Source: an uncultured Bacillota bacterium (GTDB taxonomy: Bacteria > Bacillota > Clostridia > Lachnospirales > Lachnospiraceae). From it: DNA of 53,789 nucleotides. Each line of letters begins with the position of its first letter. Within the stretch, counting starts at the first letter, position 1. Both the position numbers and the translations under genes were made by a program. Shown piece after piece: positions 1 through 8,073 of the stretch. The notes under the pieces are model-generated. The model worked only from the letters and a program-made list of their open reading frames with translations. It was not told the DNA's origin and made no database searches. The stretch is taken from the NCBI GenBank assembly GCA_905200905.1, contig CAJKMA010000012.1, positions 1 to 53,789 of the forward strand, given 5' to 3'.

Positions 1-99
1 ATCGCTCTTAGTATAGCAGAAGGAAAGGGAGCAGGCAAGCAATACCATTATTGGAGGCTGGGATTTTGGAAAAATGCAAATGTGAAATACCTTTTATAT
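1..99 (+). other. Tail of an open frame entering from the left, possibly a four-helix-bundle (23S rRNA IVP-like) remnant
   Basis: Frame 1 is open from the window edge to a TGA at 97-99 and reads about 32 residues, including the short string IALSIAEGKG. An AEGxG string of this kind occurs in small four-helix-bundle proteins of the 23S rRNA intervening-sequence type. What follows it here (AGKQYHYWRL) is not the usual continuation, so this could be a decayed or chance frame. The start lies outside the window. It runs towards the neighbouring nuclease gene on the other strand. Confidence 0.2.
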
Positions 100-101
100 T
101 G

Positions 102-142
102 AAAAATCCACCAGCACTGCTTCCAGTACTGATGGATTTTTT
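102..142 (-). terminator. Rho-independent terminator of the minus-strand Rpn gene
   Basis: Two 18-base arms (102-119 and 124-142) flank a four-base loop. Read on the minus strand, the two apparent mismatches become G-U wobbles and the stem is continuous, ending in a run of T. On the plus strand the same positions are C-A mismatches. The hairpin therefore serves the minus-strand gene that ends at 166. Confidence 0.8.
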
Positions 143-165
143 ATGTCTGTCGTAGGTATTCTATT

Positions 166-1053
166 TTAATTCTCTGTTTCCTTCCAGATCTGCTGTACCT
201 CCTCTTCCGGAAGCTGTAATTTCCTTGCAGTTTCGCCTACGGTCATCCCCTGTCTCAGAAGCTTGATAATCTGGATTACTTCGGTACGGCCTTGCTGCAT
301 CAGCCGGTCTGACTCCAGCTCTAATACTTTTCCACCCATAACATCACCAAATCCTTTCCTGGCTTTTTTTCGTTTTCTCAGAATATAATCTGCTATCCTT
401 ATGATTAACTCGATTAGGTCACGGTATTCTTTTTCTTTTCCTATTTCCAGGAATTCTTTTTCCAGGCGTTCTTCGATTTCTCTGTATTCTTCTAGCATTT
501 CGTTTAACTCCTGGTCTCCTGTTTCCAAGTCGGCCTTCTCATACCTCATGATATAAAAGGGAAGAAGGAAAAACAACCGTTTCTCTAAGATTTCTTCTTT
601 TGTATAATGTCCGACGTACACTGCCGGGACTTTGTATTCCCAGGTTTCTCCTTCGGGTGCCACCACTTCTATGGTCAGCTTTTCGGTTTTTTTGTTTCCC
701 CTCAGGTACAGGATACTGGAATGGGGAAGATACATCCGATATTTCCCTTCTTCTTTTTCCATGGTCTCAAGCCCAATGGAAAAGTCATACTCTATCATGC
801 GTACCACCATCTCACTGTCCTGGGTGCTCTGGCACTCCAAATGGTATATTTTTTCTGCAATCAGAAGCTGGGAATCTGTGATGATCTCTCCCTGTTTTGT
901 CTGATGCTCATTTCTCCTTTGTATGATTTCTATGTCTTCAGGGTACGATGTACCAAAGATTTCGTTGATCAGGGGAACGGCCAGTTCCGGCATCTTCTCC
1001 AGCATCGTGCGGAAGACATCGTCAAATATTGTATTGTTTGTAATATTCGCCAT
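166..1053 (-). CDS. Rpn-family recombination-promoting nuclease / putative transposase (PD-(D/E)XK)
   Basis: This 295-residue protein has the layout of the Rpn/YhgA-like family (PD-(D/E)XK nuclease-family transposase). The N-terminal opening with a short FDDVF string is usual for the family. The core motif is D60 in a TDSQLL string followed by E73 and Q75 in HLECQS, matching the D...ExQ nuclease motif. A long charged helical region (about residues 170-240) and a C-terminal helix-turn-helix-like tail (TVGETARKLQLPEEEV) follow. E. coli Rpn proteins are DNA endonucleases that raise recombination; genomes of this clade carry many copies. It is divergent from a second family member at 1524 and has its own terminator at 102-142. 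The start is supported by a GAGAGG-type site upstream on the minus strand. Its cellular role is not known. Confidence 0.85.
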   Translation of the reverse strand: MANITNNTIFDDVFRTMLEKMPELAVPLINEIFGTSYPEDIEIIQRRNEHQTKQGEIITDSQLLIAEKIYHLECQSTQDSEMVVRMIEYDFSIGLETMEKEEGKYRMYLPHSSILYLRGNKKTEKLTIEVVAPEGETWEYKVPAVYVGHYTKEEILEKRLFFLLPFYIMRYEKADLETGDQELNEMLEEYREIEERLEKEFLEIGKEKEYRDLIELIIRIADYILRKRKKARKGFGDVMGGKVLELESDRLMQQGRTEVIQIIKLLRQGMTVGETARKLQLPEEEVQQIWKETEN

Positions 1054-1258
1054 GAAACATACCTCTCTTGCTTTTTATCTTGCTATGTAGTCTTGTCTCA
1101 TGTACCTTCTTAATCTTATCTTTTGTGAAATGGCATCAGTTTGTGTGGCGTCATCTCCTTTCTGTTTTGAAAAAGTGAATTGAATATTTTGTTACTTAAC
1201 ATTATATAGGAAGCAAAGCGAAGACACAACATTCTTCTTTGCTAAAGCTCCCGAAAGA

Positions 1259-1287
1259 TTGACAGAATTATGGAAGAGGATTAGAAT
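1259..1287 (+). promoter_or_regulatory. Upstream sigma-A-like promoter for the plus-strand Rpn gene
   Basis: TTGACA (1259-1264), a 17-base spacer and TAGAAT (1282-1287). It would give a leader of about 230 bases before the gene at 1524. A second promoter lies closer to the gene. Confidence 0.45.
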
Positions 1288-1445
1288 ATATTTATCGGCA
1301 ATGTGCTGTGTCAGAGAAGAAAATTTTCATTTCGTAAATGTATTCCCGCTATTTCAGAATAGCATCTTTATCCACAACTCAGTGGGAAATTCGGCGTATA
1401 GATTTTAAAATGGTAAAAAGAGAAGAAAGGACTCGGTAAAGAACA

Positions 1446-1474
1446 TTGCCTGTAGAACTCTTTTTTGCTATATT
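1446..1474 (+). promoter_or_regulatory. Proximal sigma-A-like promoter for the plus-strand Rpn gene
   Basis: TTGCCT (1446-1451), a 17-base spacer and TATATT (1469-1474), about 50 bases before the start codon. Confidence 0.45.
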
Positions 1475-1523
1475 GTAAGCAGGGAGTTTTCTCTGTACAC
1501 TTTTTACCGTAAAGGTACAAAAT

Positions 1524-2396
1524 ATGTCAGAAAACGAAAAGACGAAAGAAGTAGGAGAAGTTGCCTTTAAAGCGTCTCAGCATGAGGATGCAGCTTTGAA
1601 GACAGCAATGCATTTCTTTGCAGAAGAATTACTGCCTTTTTGGGGGATTGAAGGAAAGGTGGTGGGGTTTGCTCCTACAGAGCAGGTGCATTTGGAGATT
1701 CAAAAGTTATATCAGGATACCAACTTGATTATGGAGGATGGTTCTTGGAAGCATTTTGAGTTTCAGAGTAAAAATGAGGGACTTGCAGGACTGAAGAGGT
1801 TTCGTCAATATGAGGCGACAGCCAGCAGACAGTACGGTGTAAGTGTTATCACGTATGTGCTTTTTTCCGGGAAGATACAAAATCCTATGACAGAATTTAC
1901 AGAGGGAATTAACACCTATCGTATCATACCAATCATTATGAAGAAGGAAAATGCAGACATTTTTCTGAAAGAACTGCTTGAGAAAAAGAATGCAGAGAAA
2001 CCCATTACAAGAGAGGAATTAGTGCGTCTAACCCTGTGTCCTCTTATGGGAGGAGAAATTGGGATAAAACAGAGGTTGCAGATAGCTTGTGAAATTACCA
2101 GAGGAGAAACAGCAGTCACAAAAGAAGAAATACAGAAGATAGAGGCGGTGATATACGCAATGGCAGATAAATTTTTAGAAGGTCTTGATATGGAAGAGTT
2201 TGTGGAGGGAATGAAAATGACAAGATTAGGAGAGATGCTGGTAAAAGAAGGAGAAATAAAAGGAAAACAAGAGGGCATGAATGAAAAAGAAACAGAAATA
2301 ATCAAAAATCTTCTGGGAGTTTTAGATGATGAAGTTTTAATGGAGAGATTGCATATTTCAAAAGAACGCCTGGAAGAGGTCAAGGATCAGAAATAG
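1524..2396 (+). CDS. Second Rpn-family / PD-(D/E)XK nuclease-like protein
   Basis: This 290-residue protein is related in design to the protein at 166-1053 but distant in sequence. The nuclease core is visible as D65 in a QDTNLI string and E79-x-Q81 in HFEFQSK, followed by the R...Y helix (RFRQYEA). The N-terminal part (AFKASQHEDAALKTAMHFF) is typical of the subgroup often annotated as hypothetical or PD-(D/E)XK transposase. The C-terminal tail is a charged helix (GEIKGKQEGMNEKE) ending in a short helix-turn-helix-like segment. An AAAGG ribosome site lies 8 bases before ATG 1524. The gene stands alone; the pab promoter starts just after it. A DNA nuclease activity is inferred from the motif only. 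Confidence 0.75.
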   Translation: MSENEKTKEVGEVAFKASQHEDAALKTAMHFFAEELLPFWGIEGKVVGFAPTEQVHLEIQKLYQDTNLIMEDGSWKHFEFQSKNEGLAGLKRFRQYEATASRQYGVSVITYVLFSGKIQNPMTEFTEGINTYRIIPIIMKKENADIFLKELLEKKNAEKPITREELVRLTLCPLMGGEIGIKQRLQIACEITRGETAVTKEEIQKIEAVIYAMADKFLEGLDMEEFVEGMKMTRLGEMLVKEGEIKGKQEGMNEKETEIIKNLLGVLDDEVLMERLHISKERLEEVKDQK

Positions 2397-2409
2397 AGAT
2401 AAAAAGAAA

Positions 2410-2439
2410 TAGACAGTCCTGACACACCTATGGTACAAT
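2410..2439 (+). promoter_or_regulatory. Promoter of the pabABC operon
   Basis: TAGACA (2410-2415), an 18-base spacer and TACAAT (2434-2439). A transcript from here would start near 2446 and run through the hairpin at 2476-2530 before reaching pabA. Confidence 0.55.
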
Positions 2440-2475
2440 GAGACAACAAAAATATCAGGTGTGCCCGATACTCGG

Positions 2476-2530
2476 AAGACTGCCGGAAAAGGTTCTTAAA
2501 ATAGAAGAGCCTTTTTTGGCAGTCTTTTTT
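2476..2530 (+). terminator. Long leader hairpin with T-run before pabA (terminator or attenuator)
   Basis: The outer arms AAGACTGCC (2476-2484) and GGCAGTCTT (2518-2526) pair perfectly. Inside them AAAAGG-TTCTT pairs with AAGAGCCTTTT with one wobble, and TTTT follows. Only 35 bases remain before the pabA start and no promoter is seen there. The hairpin therefore lies inside the pab leader, if the promoter at 2410-2439 is used. It may also end the upstream Rpn transcript. Confidence 0.7.
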
Positions 2531-2565
2531 CCGTAAAAAGGGATGCCAGTAAAAAGGAGAACAGC

Positions 2566-3180
2566 ATGTATTTAATGGTCGATAATTACGATTCTTTTGT
2601 GTATAACCTGGCCTGTTATCTGGAAGAGTGTGGAGAACAGGTAGAATTAGTGCGAAATGATAAGATTTCAGCAGAAGAAATAGAAAGAATGTTGGAAGTT
2701 GGGAATTTGGAGGGTGTAGTGATTTCTCCGGGACCCAAAAGTCCAAAGGATTGTGGGAATTGTAAGGAAATTGTGGAAAAGTTAGCCGGAAAAGTTCCGG
2801 TTTTGGGGATATGTCTGGGACATCAGATTATCGGACATGTATTTGGTGCAGAGGTGGAGAAGGGAGAAAGACCCATGCATGGAAAAGTCACTGCCATACA
2901 GACCAATCAGAAGGGGCTGTTTCAGGGACTTCCAGGGGAGTATCAGGTGACACGTTATCATTCTTTGGTGGTTAGCAAGGAGAGATTTCCAGAGTGTCTG
3001 GAGATTGATGCATCTTCCAACGATGGAGTTATCATGGGGCTTCATCACCAGAAATTTCCTATATACGGTGTGCAGTTTCATCCAGAAGCTGTACTGACGG
3101 AATACGGACATGAATTGCTGAAAAACTTTACAGAAATATGCAGGGGATGGTGGGGAAAACATGAAAACAAAAGTGTATAA
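2566..3180 (+). CDS. pabA: Aminodeoxychorismate synthase glutaminase subunit (PabA/TrpG type)
   Basis: This is a class I glutamine amidotransferase of 204 residues, the usual length. It releases ammonia from glutamine for the synthase subunit encoded next to it. The opening MVDNYDSFVYN is the family signature. The catalytic cysteine is C83 in GICLGHQ, and the His-Glu pair is H172 and E174 in FHPE. PabA and TrpG cannot be separated by sequence alone, and some bacteria share one subunit for both pathways. Here the partner genes are pabB and pabC and no trp gene is near, so a role in p-aminobenzoate synthesis is favoured. The pabB start lies inside its 3' end (20-base overlap), which suggests translational coupling. 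Confidence 0.92.
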   Translation: MYLMVDNYDSFVYNLACYLEECGEQVELVRNDKISAEEIERMLEVGNLEGVVISPGPKSPKDCGNCKEIVEKLAGKVPVLGICLGHQIIGHVFGAEVEKGERPMHGKVTAIQTNQKGLFQGLPGEYQVTRYHSLVVSKERFPECLEIDASSNDGVIMGLHHQKFPIYGVQFHPEAVLTEYGHELLKNFTEICRGWWGKHENKSV

Positions 3181-4516
3181 ATTAGATTTCTACAAAAAAG
3201 CAGAAGATATCTTTGAACTTTATAAGGATCAACCTATGGCTATGTTTCTGGATTCTTCTTTGGAGAATCAACTGGGGCGTTATTCAGTCATCGGTTTTCA
3301 GCCATATCTGATTTTTAAAGAAGAAAACGGTATTTTTTATAAAAATGATGTACCTCAGGAAGGCAGCATTGAGCAGGCATTAAAACAGTATCTGAGAGAA
3401 AACCGGGAAGAAAATCCTACTCATCTGCCATTGGTATCCGGTGGATTGGGATATTTTTCCTATGACTACGGAAGAAAATTTGAGCAGATAAAAAGCCGGC
3501 ATGAAGAGAAAATCAAGATGCCGGAAGCAATGTTTGTTTTTCACACTTTTCTAATCATTGATGATAAAGAAAAACAGGAACTTTATCTCACTGTAAGGGG
3601 AGAAGCAGAAGAAAAAGATGCGGTAAACAGGATTATAGGAGAAATCAGAGGCTGCGAACCTTATCACAGGCCAAAGAAGCAGGAGAATCTTGCTCCTTTT
3701 ACTCCGAACTTTACAAAAGAAGATTATAAGCAGACCATTGACCGGATGATTTCCTATATTGTGGAAGGCGATATTTATATTGCCAACATGACCCAGCAGC
3801 TTACGGTGAACAGTAAAAAGAATCCTTATGAGGCGTACCGTTATTTAAGAACCCATAATCCGGCACCTTTCGGGGGATTTTTCCAATGTGGTGATTTTCA
3901 GATTGTCAGTGCTTCTCCGGAACGTTTTATGCAGGTAAAAGACGGGTACATTGAAACACGCCCGATTAAGGGTACCAGAAAGAGAGGAGAAACACCACAG
4001 GAAGACCAGGCTTTAAAGGAAGAACTAAAAAATTCATCCAAAGACCGCAGTGAACTTCTGATGATTGTAGACCTTGAGAGAAATGACCTGAATCACGTCT
4101 GTGAACCGGGAAGTGTCCAGGTAACAGAGCATTTTGCAGTGGAAACATATGCCACGGTATTTCATCTGGTCACAACCATTGTGGGAAAATTGCAGGAAGG
4201 TCTTACGGCGGTAGATTTGATTCCGGCAGCCTTTCCAGGCGGTTCTATTACAGGTGCACCTAAAATCCGTGCCATGGAGATTATCGACGAGCTGGAGCAT
4301 GATAGACGGAATTTATATACAGGCTCCATGGGATATTTTTCTTTTGACGGAAATTGTGATTTGAACATTGTCATCCGTACGGCCATTCACAAAGACGGGG
4401 TTTATCATTTGGGCGTGGGCGGCGGCATCACCTGTGAGTCCGACCTGGAATTTGAATACGAAGAAACCTTACAGAAGGCAAAGGCAGTGCTGGAAGCACT
4501 TTGGGAGGAAGCATAA
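3161..4516 (+). CDS. pabB: Aminodeoxychorismate synthase component I
   Basis: This 451-residue protein has the chorismate-binding fold. It turns chorismate plus ammonia from PabA into 4-amino-4-deoxychorismate. The N-terminal third (to about residue 140) is the anthranilate-synthase N-terminal-like region; the catalytic part follows. The motif PIKGTRKRG carries a lysine that marks PabB; anthranilate synthase has alanine there (PIAGTR). Other conserved strings are LLMIVDLERNDL, FPGGSITGAPK and GVGGGITCESD near the C-terminus. The gene overlaps pabA by 20 bases and is followed directly by pabC (stop and next start adjoin as TAAATG). This tight packing points to a single transcript and matched protein amounts. 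Confidence 0.93.
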   Translation: MKTKVYKLDFYKKAEDIFELYKDQPMAMFLDSSLENQLGRYSVIGFQPYLIFKEENGIFYKNDVPQEGSIEQALKQYLRENREENPTHLPLVSGGLGYFSYDYGRKFEQIKSRHEEKIKMPEAMFVFHTFLIIDDKEKQELYLTVRGEAEEKDAVNRIIGEIRGCEPYHRPKKQENLAPFTPNFTKEDYKQTIDRMISYIVEGDIYIANMTQQLTVNSKKNPYEAYRYLRTHNPAPFGGFFQCGDFQIVSASPERFMQVKDGYIETRPIKGTRKRGETPQEDQALKEELKNSSKDRSELLMIVDLERNDLNHVCEPGSVQVTEHFAVETYATVFHLVTTIVGKLQEGLTAVDLIPAAFPGGSITGAPKIRAMEIIDELEHDRRNLYTGSMGYFSFDGNCDLNIVIRTAIHKDGVYHLGVGGGITCESDLEFEYEETLQKAKAVLEALWEEA

Positions 4517-5248
4517 ATGTTACAGGAAGATGAAGGATATTATTTTGGTCTGGGAGCTTTTGAGACCATTGCTGTAGAACAAGGAAAGCCTGTGTTTTTA
4601 GAGGCACATTATGCACGTTTGCAAAGAGCACTGGAATTTTTCCATTTATCTGTGGAGTTTGAGGAGATTCAAAAAAATGTACAAAAAGCTCTTGCAGAAA
4701 AACAGATGCAGACAGGGAGAAAGGTGTTAAAAGTAGCGGTTTCCCAGAAAAACATTACAGTGAGTACAAGAGAAAATAAGTATCAGGAAAAAGACTATGC
4801 AGAGGGATTTTCGGCTTCCTATGCAAAGGTAAAAAGAAACGAAACATCACCGTTTACTTATCACAAAACGTTCAATTACGGGGATTGCATTTTAGAAAAG
4901 AGAAGAGCCATGGCTGACGGGATTCAGGAGCCTGTTTTTCTCAATACCAGAGGTGAAATCGCAGAAGGGGCAACATCCAATGTGTTTTTTGTAAAAGATG
5001 GGCAGATTGTTGCACCGCCTCTGTCCAGCGGTATGCTGCCGGGAATTATGCGGCAGTATCTGTATGAAAATTATGAAATTCAGGAGCAGATTATTCTTCC
5101 AGAACAGGTGGCAGAATTTCAGGAAATGTTTCTTACCAATTCACTTCTTGGAATCATGCCGGTGCGGCAGTTAGAAGGGTTTGTGTTCCACAGGATGGAA
5201 GTGGGGCATACGCTGATGGAAGAGTACCGCAGGCGTTATTGTTTCTAA
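4517..5248 (+). CDS. pabC: 4-amino-4-deoxychorismate lyase (class IV PLP enzyme)
   Basis: This 243-residue protein belongs to fold-type IV PLP enzymes (branched-chain aminotransferase / PabC group). It would release pyruvate from aminodeoxychorismate and leave p-aminobenzoate for folate synthesis. The likely PLP lysine is K117 in HKTFNYG. The phosphate-binding region GATSNVFFV and the SSGMLPGI string are typical. The GLGAFETI N-terminus also fits. The start codon adjoins the pabB stop, so translation is probably coupled. A D-amino-acid aminotransferase role is possible for this family, but the operon argues strongly for PabC. Confidence 0.9.
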   Translation: MLQEDEGYYFGLGAFETIAVEQGKPVFLEAHYARLQRALEFFHLSVEFEEIQKNVQKALAEKQMQTGRKVLKVAVSQKNITVSTRENKYQEKDYAEGFSASYAKVKRNETSPFTYHKTFNYGDCILEKRRAMADGIQEPVFLNTRGEIAEGATSNVFFVKDGQIVAPPLSSGMLPGIMRQYLYENYEIQEQIILPEQVAEFQEMFLTNSLLGIMPVRQLEGFVFHRMEVGHTLMEEYRRRYCF

Positions 5249-5316
5249 GAATGTATATCCTATATCACCCCTGCATACATTGAGTTAGAGATTTTGTCCT
5301 TGCAGGAGGTGTCAGC

Positions 5317-7902
5317 ATGTACGAAACATTAACTCCCAAAGCACTGTGTGAAACACTTGAGACAGATGAAAACAATGGTCTTAAAGATGCAGAAGCGAGT
5401 CACCGTCTGCAGCGGGATGGAGAAAATATTCTGAGAAAAACAAAAGACCGTACCATATGGGATATGATACAGGAGCAGATTAATGATCCTATGATTTTTA
5501 TTTTGTTTCTTGCTGCGTCTATATCACTTCTTCTGAGAGAATTCAGCGATACCGGAATTATACTGGCGGTGATTGTCCTGAACACTGCCATAGGGGTGAT
5601 TCAGGAAGGCCGGGCGAAGAATGCACTGGAAACATTGAAAACCATGACTGCCCCTACAGCTATTGTAAAACGAGATGGGATTTACAAAAATATTCCGGCA
5701 TCCCAGGTAGTAAAAGGTGATCTGGTAAAAGTAAAGGCAGGAAATCAGGTTCCGGCAGACATCCGCCTTATCCGTTCACAGGGGATTTCTGTAAATGAGT
5801 CGGCACTTACAGGAGAATCTCTGCCCGTGGCCAAGATAACGTCAGTTTTGAAACAGGGACTTCCCATGGCTGAGAAAAAAAATATGCTCTACATGTCAAC
5901 GGAAATCATGAAAGGAAGCGGAGAAGGGATTGTCACAGCTACAGGGATGAACACAGAAATCGGAAAAATTGCAGATATGCTTCATGAAACGGCAGGAGAA
6001 CTGACTCCGCTGCAAAAACGTCTGGGAGATTTAGGAAAATTTCTCAGTATCGTGGCGGTTGTTCTTTGTGCCGCCCTGTTTTTTCTTGGAGTCGTACAGC
6101 ACAGAAATCTTTTGCAGATGCTTCTTGTAGCCATTTCTCTGGCAGTGGCAGCAATTCCCGAGGGGCTTCCTGCTGTGGTCACCATTGTACTGGCTCTTGG
6201 TGTGGCTAGAATGGTGAAGGTCAACACCATTATCCGGAAACTCCCTGCCGTGGAAACCTTAGGTTCAGTCAGCGTAGTATGTTCAGATAAAACAGGAACA
6301 CTTACGGAAAATAAAATGAAAGTCACACAAATCTATGCCAATGAAACCATACTTCCAATATCCCAGGTAAGAAAGAGAGAGTGTCCAAGGCTGGCAGAGG
6401 GATTTTTGTTGTGTAACAACAGTGTTCTTGGCAAACAGGAAATCGGGGATGCCACAGAACTTGCTCTCCTTCATATGGGAAAAGAATTAGGATACGATAA
6501 AAAATCATTGGAAGAGCAGTATCCCAGAACCTATGAGATTCCTTTTGACTCTGAGAAAAAATATATGGTAAGCGTACATAAAGACAGCGGACATGAGACA
6601 GCCTATGTAAAAGGAGCCTGTGACTATATCTTAAGAGCATGCAATTATGTAGAAAGTAAAGGAAAAACAGAGCCTATGACTCAGGCAAAAAGAATGAAAA
6701 TCCGTATGGCCATGGAAGCTATGGCAAGAGACGGGTTAAGAGTTCTGGCTCTTGCTTACCGAGAAAGGGTTTTGGGAAGAACAGAAGAAGAACTTACAGA
6801 AAACCTTGTGTTTGCGGGTATGGCAGGGATGCTGGATCCACCAAGAAGCATGGTGACACAGTCTGTCAAAACTTTGAAAAAAGCAGGTGTCCGGGTGGTG
6901 ATGGTCACAGGAGATTATAAGGATACGGCATTTGCTATTGCAAAGAAACTGGGAATTGCAGATTCTTTAGAGCAATGTATGACAGGGCAGGAATTGGATG
7001 CCATAAGTGACCGTGTATTTGCAGAAAAAATGAAAAACATAAGAGTATTTGCCAGGGTGACGCCTGCTCATAAAGTCCGTATTGTTCAAGGCGTTAAGGC
7101 AAATGGGAAAATTGTGGCAATGACAGGAGACGGAGTCAATGATGCACCTTCTCTCCAGGCAGCCGATATAGGAGTAGCCATGGGGAAAAATGGAACGGAT
7201 GTGGCAAAAAATGCGGCAGATATGATTCTGGCAGATGACAATTTTTCCACCATTGAAAAAGCAGTGGCAGAAGGAAGAAGTATTTATGTGAATATAAAAA
7301 AATCTATTTTGTTCCTGCTGTCATCGAATTTCGGGGAGATTATTACCATGTTTTTTGCCGTAGCACTGGGGCTTCCTACCCCTTTGAAAGCCAGTCATAT
7401 CCTGTGGGTAAATCTGATTACGGATTCCCTTCCTGCCCTGGCTCTTGGCGTTGATAAGAATGATACGGAAGCCTTAATGAGAGAAAAACCGAGAAATCCC
7501 AAGGAAGGGCTGTTTGCAAATGGAGGATGGTTTTTTACGGTGTTTTATGGATTGCTGATTGCAGGAATTACCCTGTATGCATTCCGCCTTGGCGGTCAGA
7601 CATATGCATTTACCGTATTGGGAGTATCTCAGCTTTTTCACGCCATAGGTATGAGAGATAGGAATAAATCCTTCTTTTCCATGAATCATCTGGAAAATCC
7701 TTTTATGATTCTGGCTTTTTGCCTGGGGCTTGGACTACAGATGATGGTAACAGAAGTTCCATATTTTGTCCGTTTATTTGGAACTGTGAAGCTTTCCTTT
7801 GGGGACTGGAAGCTGCTTCTTGCTCTTTCAGCAGTGCCTCTTATCATGCATGAACTGTTGTTGCTGTTCAAAAAGATATTTTTGAGAACCAGAGAGCTTT
7901 AA
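5317..7902 (+). CDS. Calcium-transporting P-type ATPase (P2A, SERCA/PMR1-like)
   Basis: This 861-residue cation pump is full length for bacterial P2-type ATPases. Seen in order: N-terminal cation ATPase domain, actuator loop with LTGESLPV, M4 motif AIPEGLPAVV, phosphorylation site D324 in CSDKTGTLTENK, nucleotide-binding region with KGACDYIL, hinge MTGDGVNDAPSLQAADIG, and a C-terminal membrane domain. The M6 string NLITDSLPALALG carries the Asn and Asp that bind Ca2+ in SERCA-type pumps, and M4 has the matching PEGL glutamate. This favours Ca2+ export over Na+/K+ or Mg2+. An AGGAGG site precedes the start. It sits alone between pabC and the aminotransferase; no regulator is adjacent. Confidence 0.92.
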   Translation: MYETLTPKALCETLETDENNGLKDAEASHRLQRDGENILRKTKDRTIWDMIQEQINDPMIFILFLAASISLLLREFSDTGIILAVIVLNTAIGVIQEGRAKNALETLKTMTAPTAIVKRDGIYKNIPASQVVKGDLVKVKAGNQVPADIRLIRSQGISVNESALTGESLPVAKITSVLKQGLPMAEKKNMLYMSTEIMKGSGEGIVTATGMNTEIGKIADMLHETAGELTPLQKRLGDLGKFLSIVAVVLCAALFFLGVVQHRNLLQMLLVAISLAVAAIPEGLPAVVTIVLALGVARMVKVNTIIRKLPAVETLGSVSVVCSDKTGTLTENKMKVTQIYANETILPISQVRKRECPRLAEGFLLCNNSVLGKQEIGDATELALLHMGKELGYDKKSLEEQYPRTYEIPFDSEKKYMVSVHKDSGHETAYVKGACDYILRACNYVESKGKTEPMTQAKRMKIRMAMEAMARDGLRVLALAYRERVLGRTEEELTENLVFAGMAGMLDPPRSMVTQSVKTLKKAGVRVVMVTGDYKDTAFAIAKKLGIADSLEQCMTGQELDAISDRVFAEKMKNIRVFARVTPAHKVRIVQGVKANGKIVAMTGDGVNDAPSLQAADIGVAMGKNGTDVAKNAADMILADDNFSTIEKAVAEGRSIYVNIKKSILFLLSSNFGEIITMFFAVALGLPTPLKASHILWVNLITDSLPALALGVDKNDTEALMREKPRNPKEGLFANGGWFFTVFYGLLIAGITLYAFRLGGQTYAFTVLGVSQLFHAIGMRDRNKSFFSMNHLENPFMILAFCLGLGLQMMVTEVPYFVRLFGTVKLSFGDWKLLLALSAVPLIMHELLLLFKKIFLRTREL

Positions 7903-7999
7903 AATAAAGTCAAATTGCAAGAAAGGTGAGGGAATATTGCATATAAGAAGAAAAATTCAATTTTTATCAGGAAAAAGGTAATAAAAATGCAGGAAATAC

Positions 8000-8029
8000 T
8001 TGACAGAAAATCATATGTTGGAATACAAT
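8000..8029 (+). promoter_or_regulatory. Promoter of the aminotransferase gene
   Basis: TTGACA (8000-8005), an 18-base spacer and TACAAT (8024-8029). This is a strong sigma-A match about 45 bases before the start codon at 8074. Confidence 0.7.
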
Positions 8030-8073
8030 AGGTTTCAATGAGTTAAAACATAAAAATAAGCAGGAGGAAAGCC

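Larger units (their letters stand above)
1054..1523. other. 470-base non-coding gap between two divergent Rpn genes
   Basis: No convincing gene is seen. The gap holds two plus-strand promoter-like pairs (1259-1287 and 1446-1474, listed separately). It also has a distant 9-base inverted repeat, GGTAAAAAG at 1412-1420 against CTTTTTACC at 1500-1508, just before the ribosome site of the downstream gene. The repeat may be chance. Confidence 0.5.

Noticed and set aside
607..1113. Open frame of 168 codons on the plus strand
   Set aside because: It is antisense to the Rpn gene at 166-1053, has no ribosome site, and its amino acid make-up (many Phe, Cys, His) is that of a shadow frame.
1412..1508. 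Distant inverted repeat GGTAAAAAG / CTTTTTACC before the second Rpn gene
   Set aside because: Nine bases with an 80-base loop in AT-rich DNA can arise by chance; no T-run or conserved inner stem was seen.
2420..2470. THF-type riboswitch before pabA
   Set aside because: The short ACACCT/AGGTGT pairing there does not match the conserved core of known THF riboswitches.
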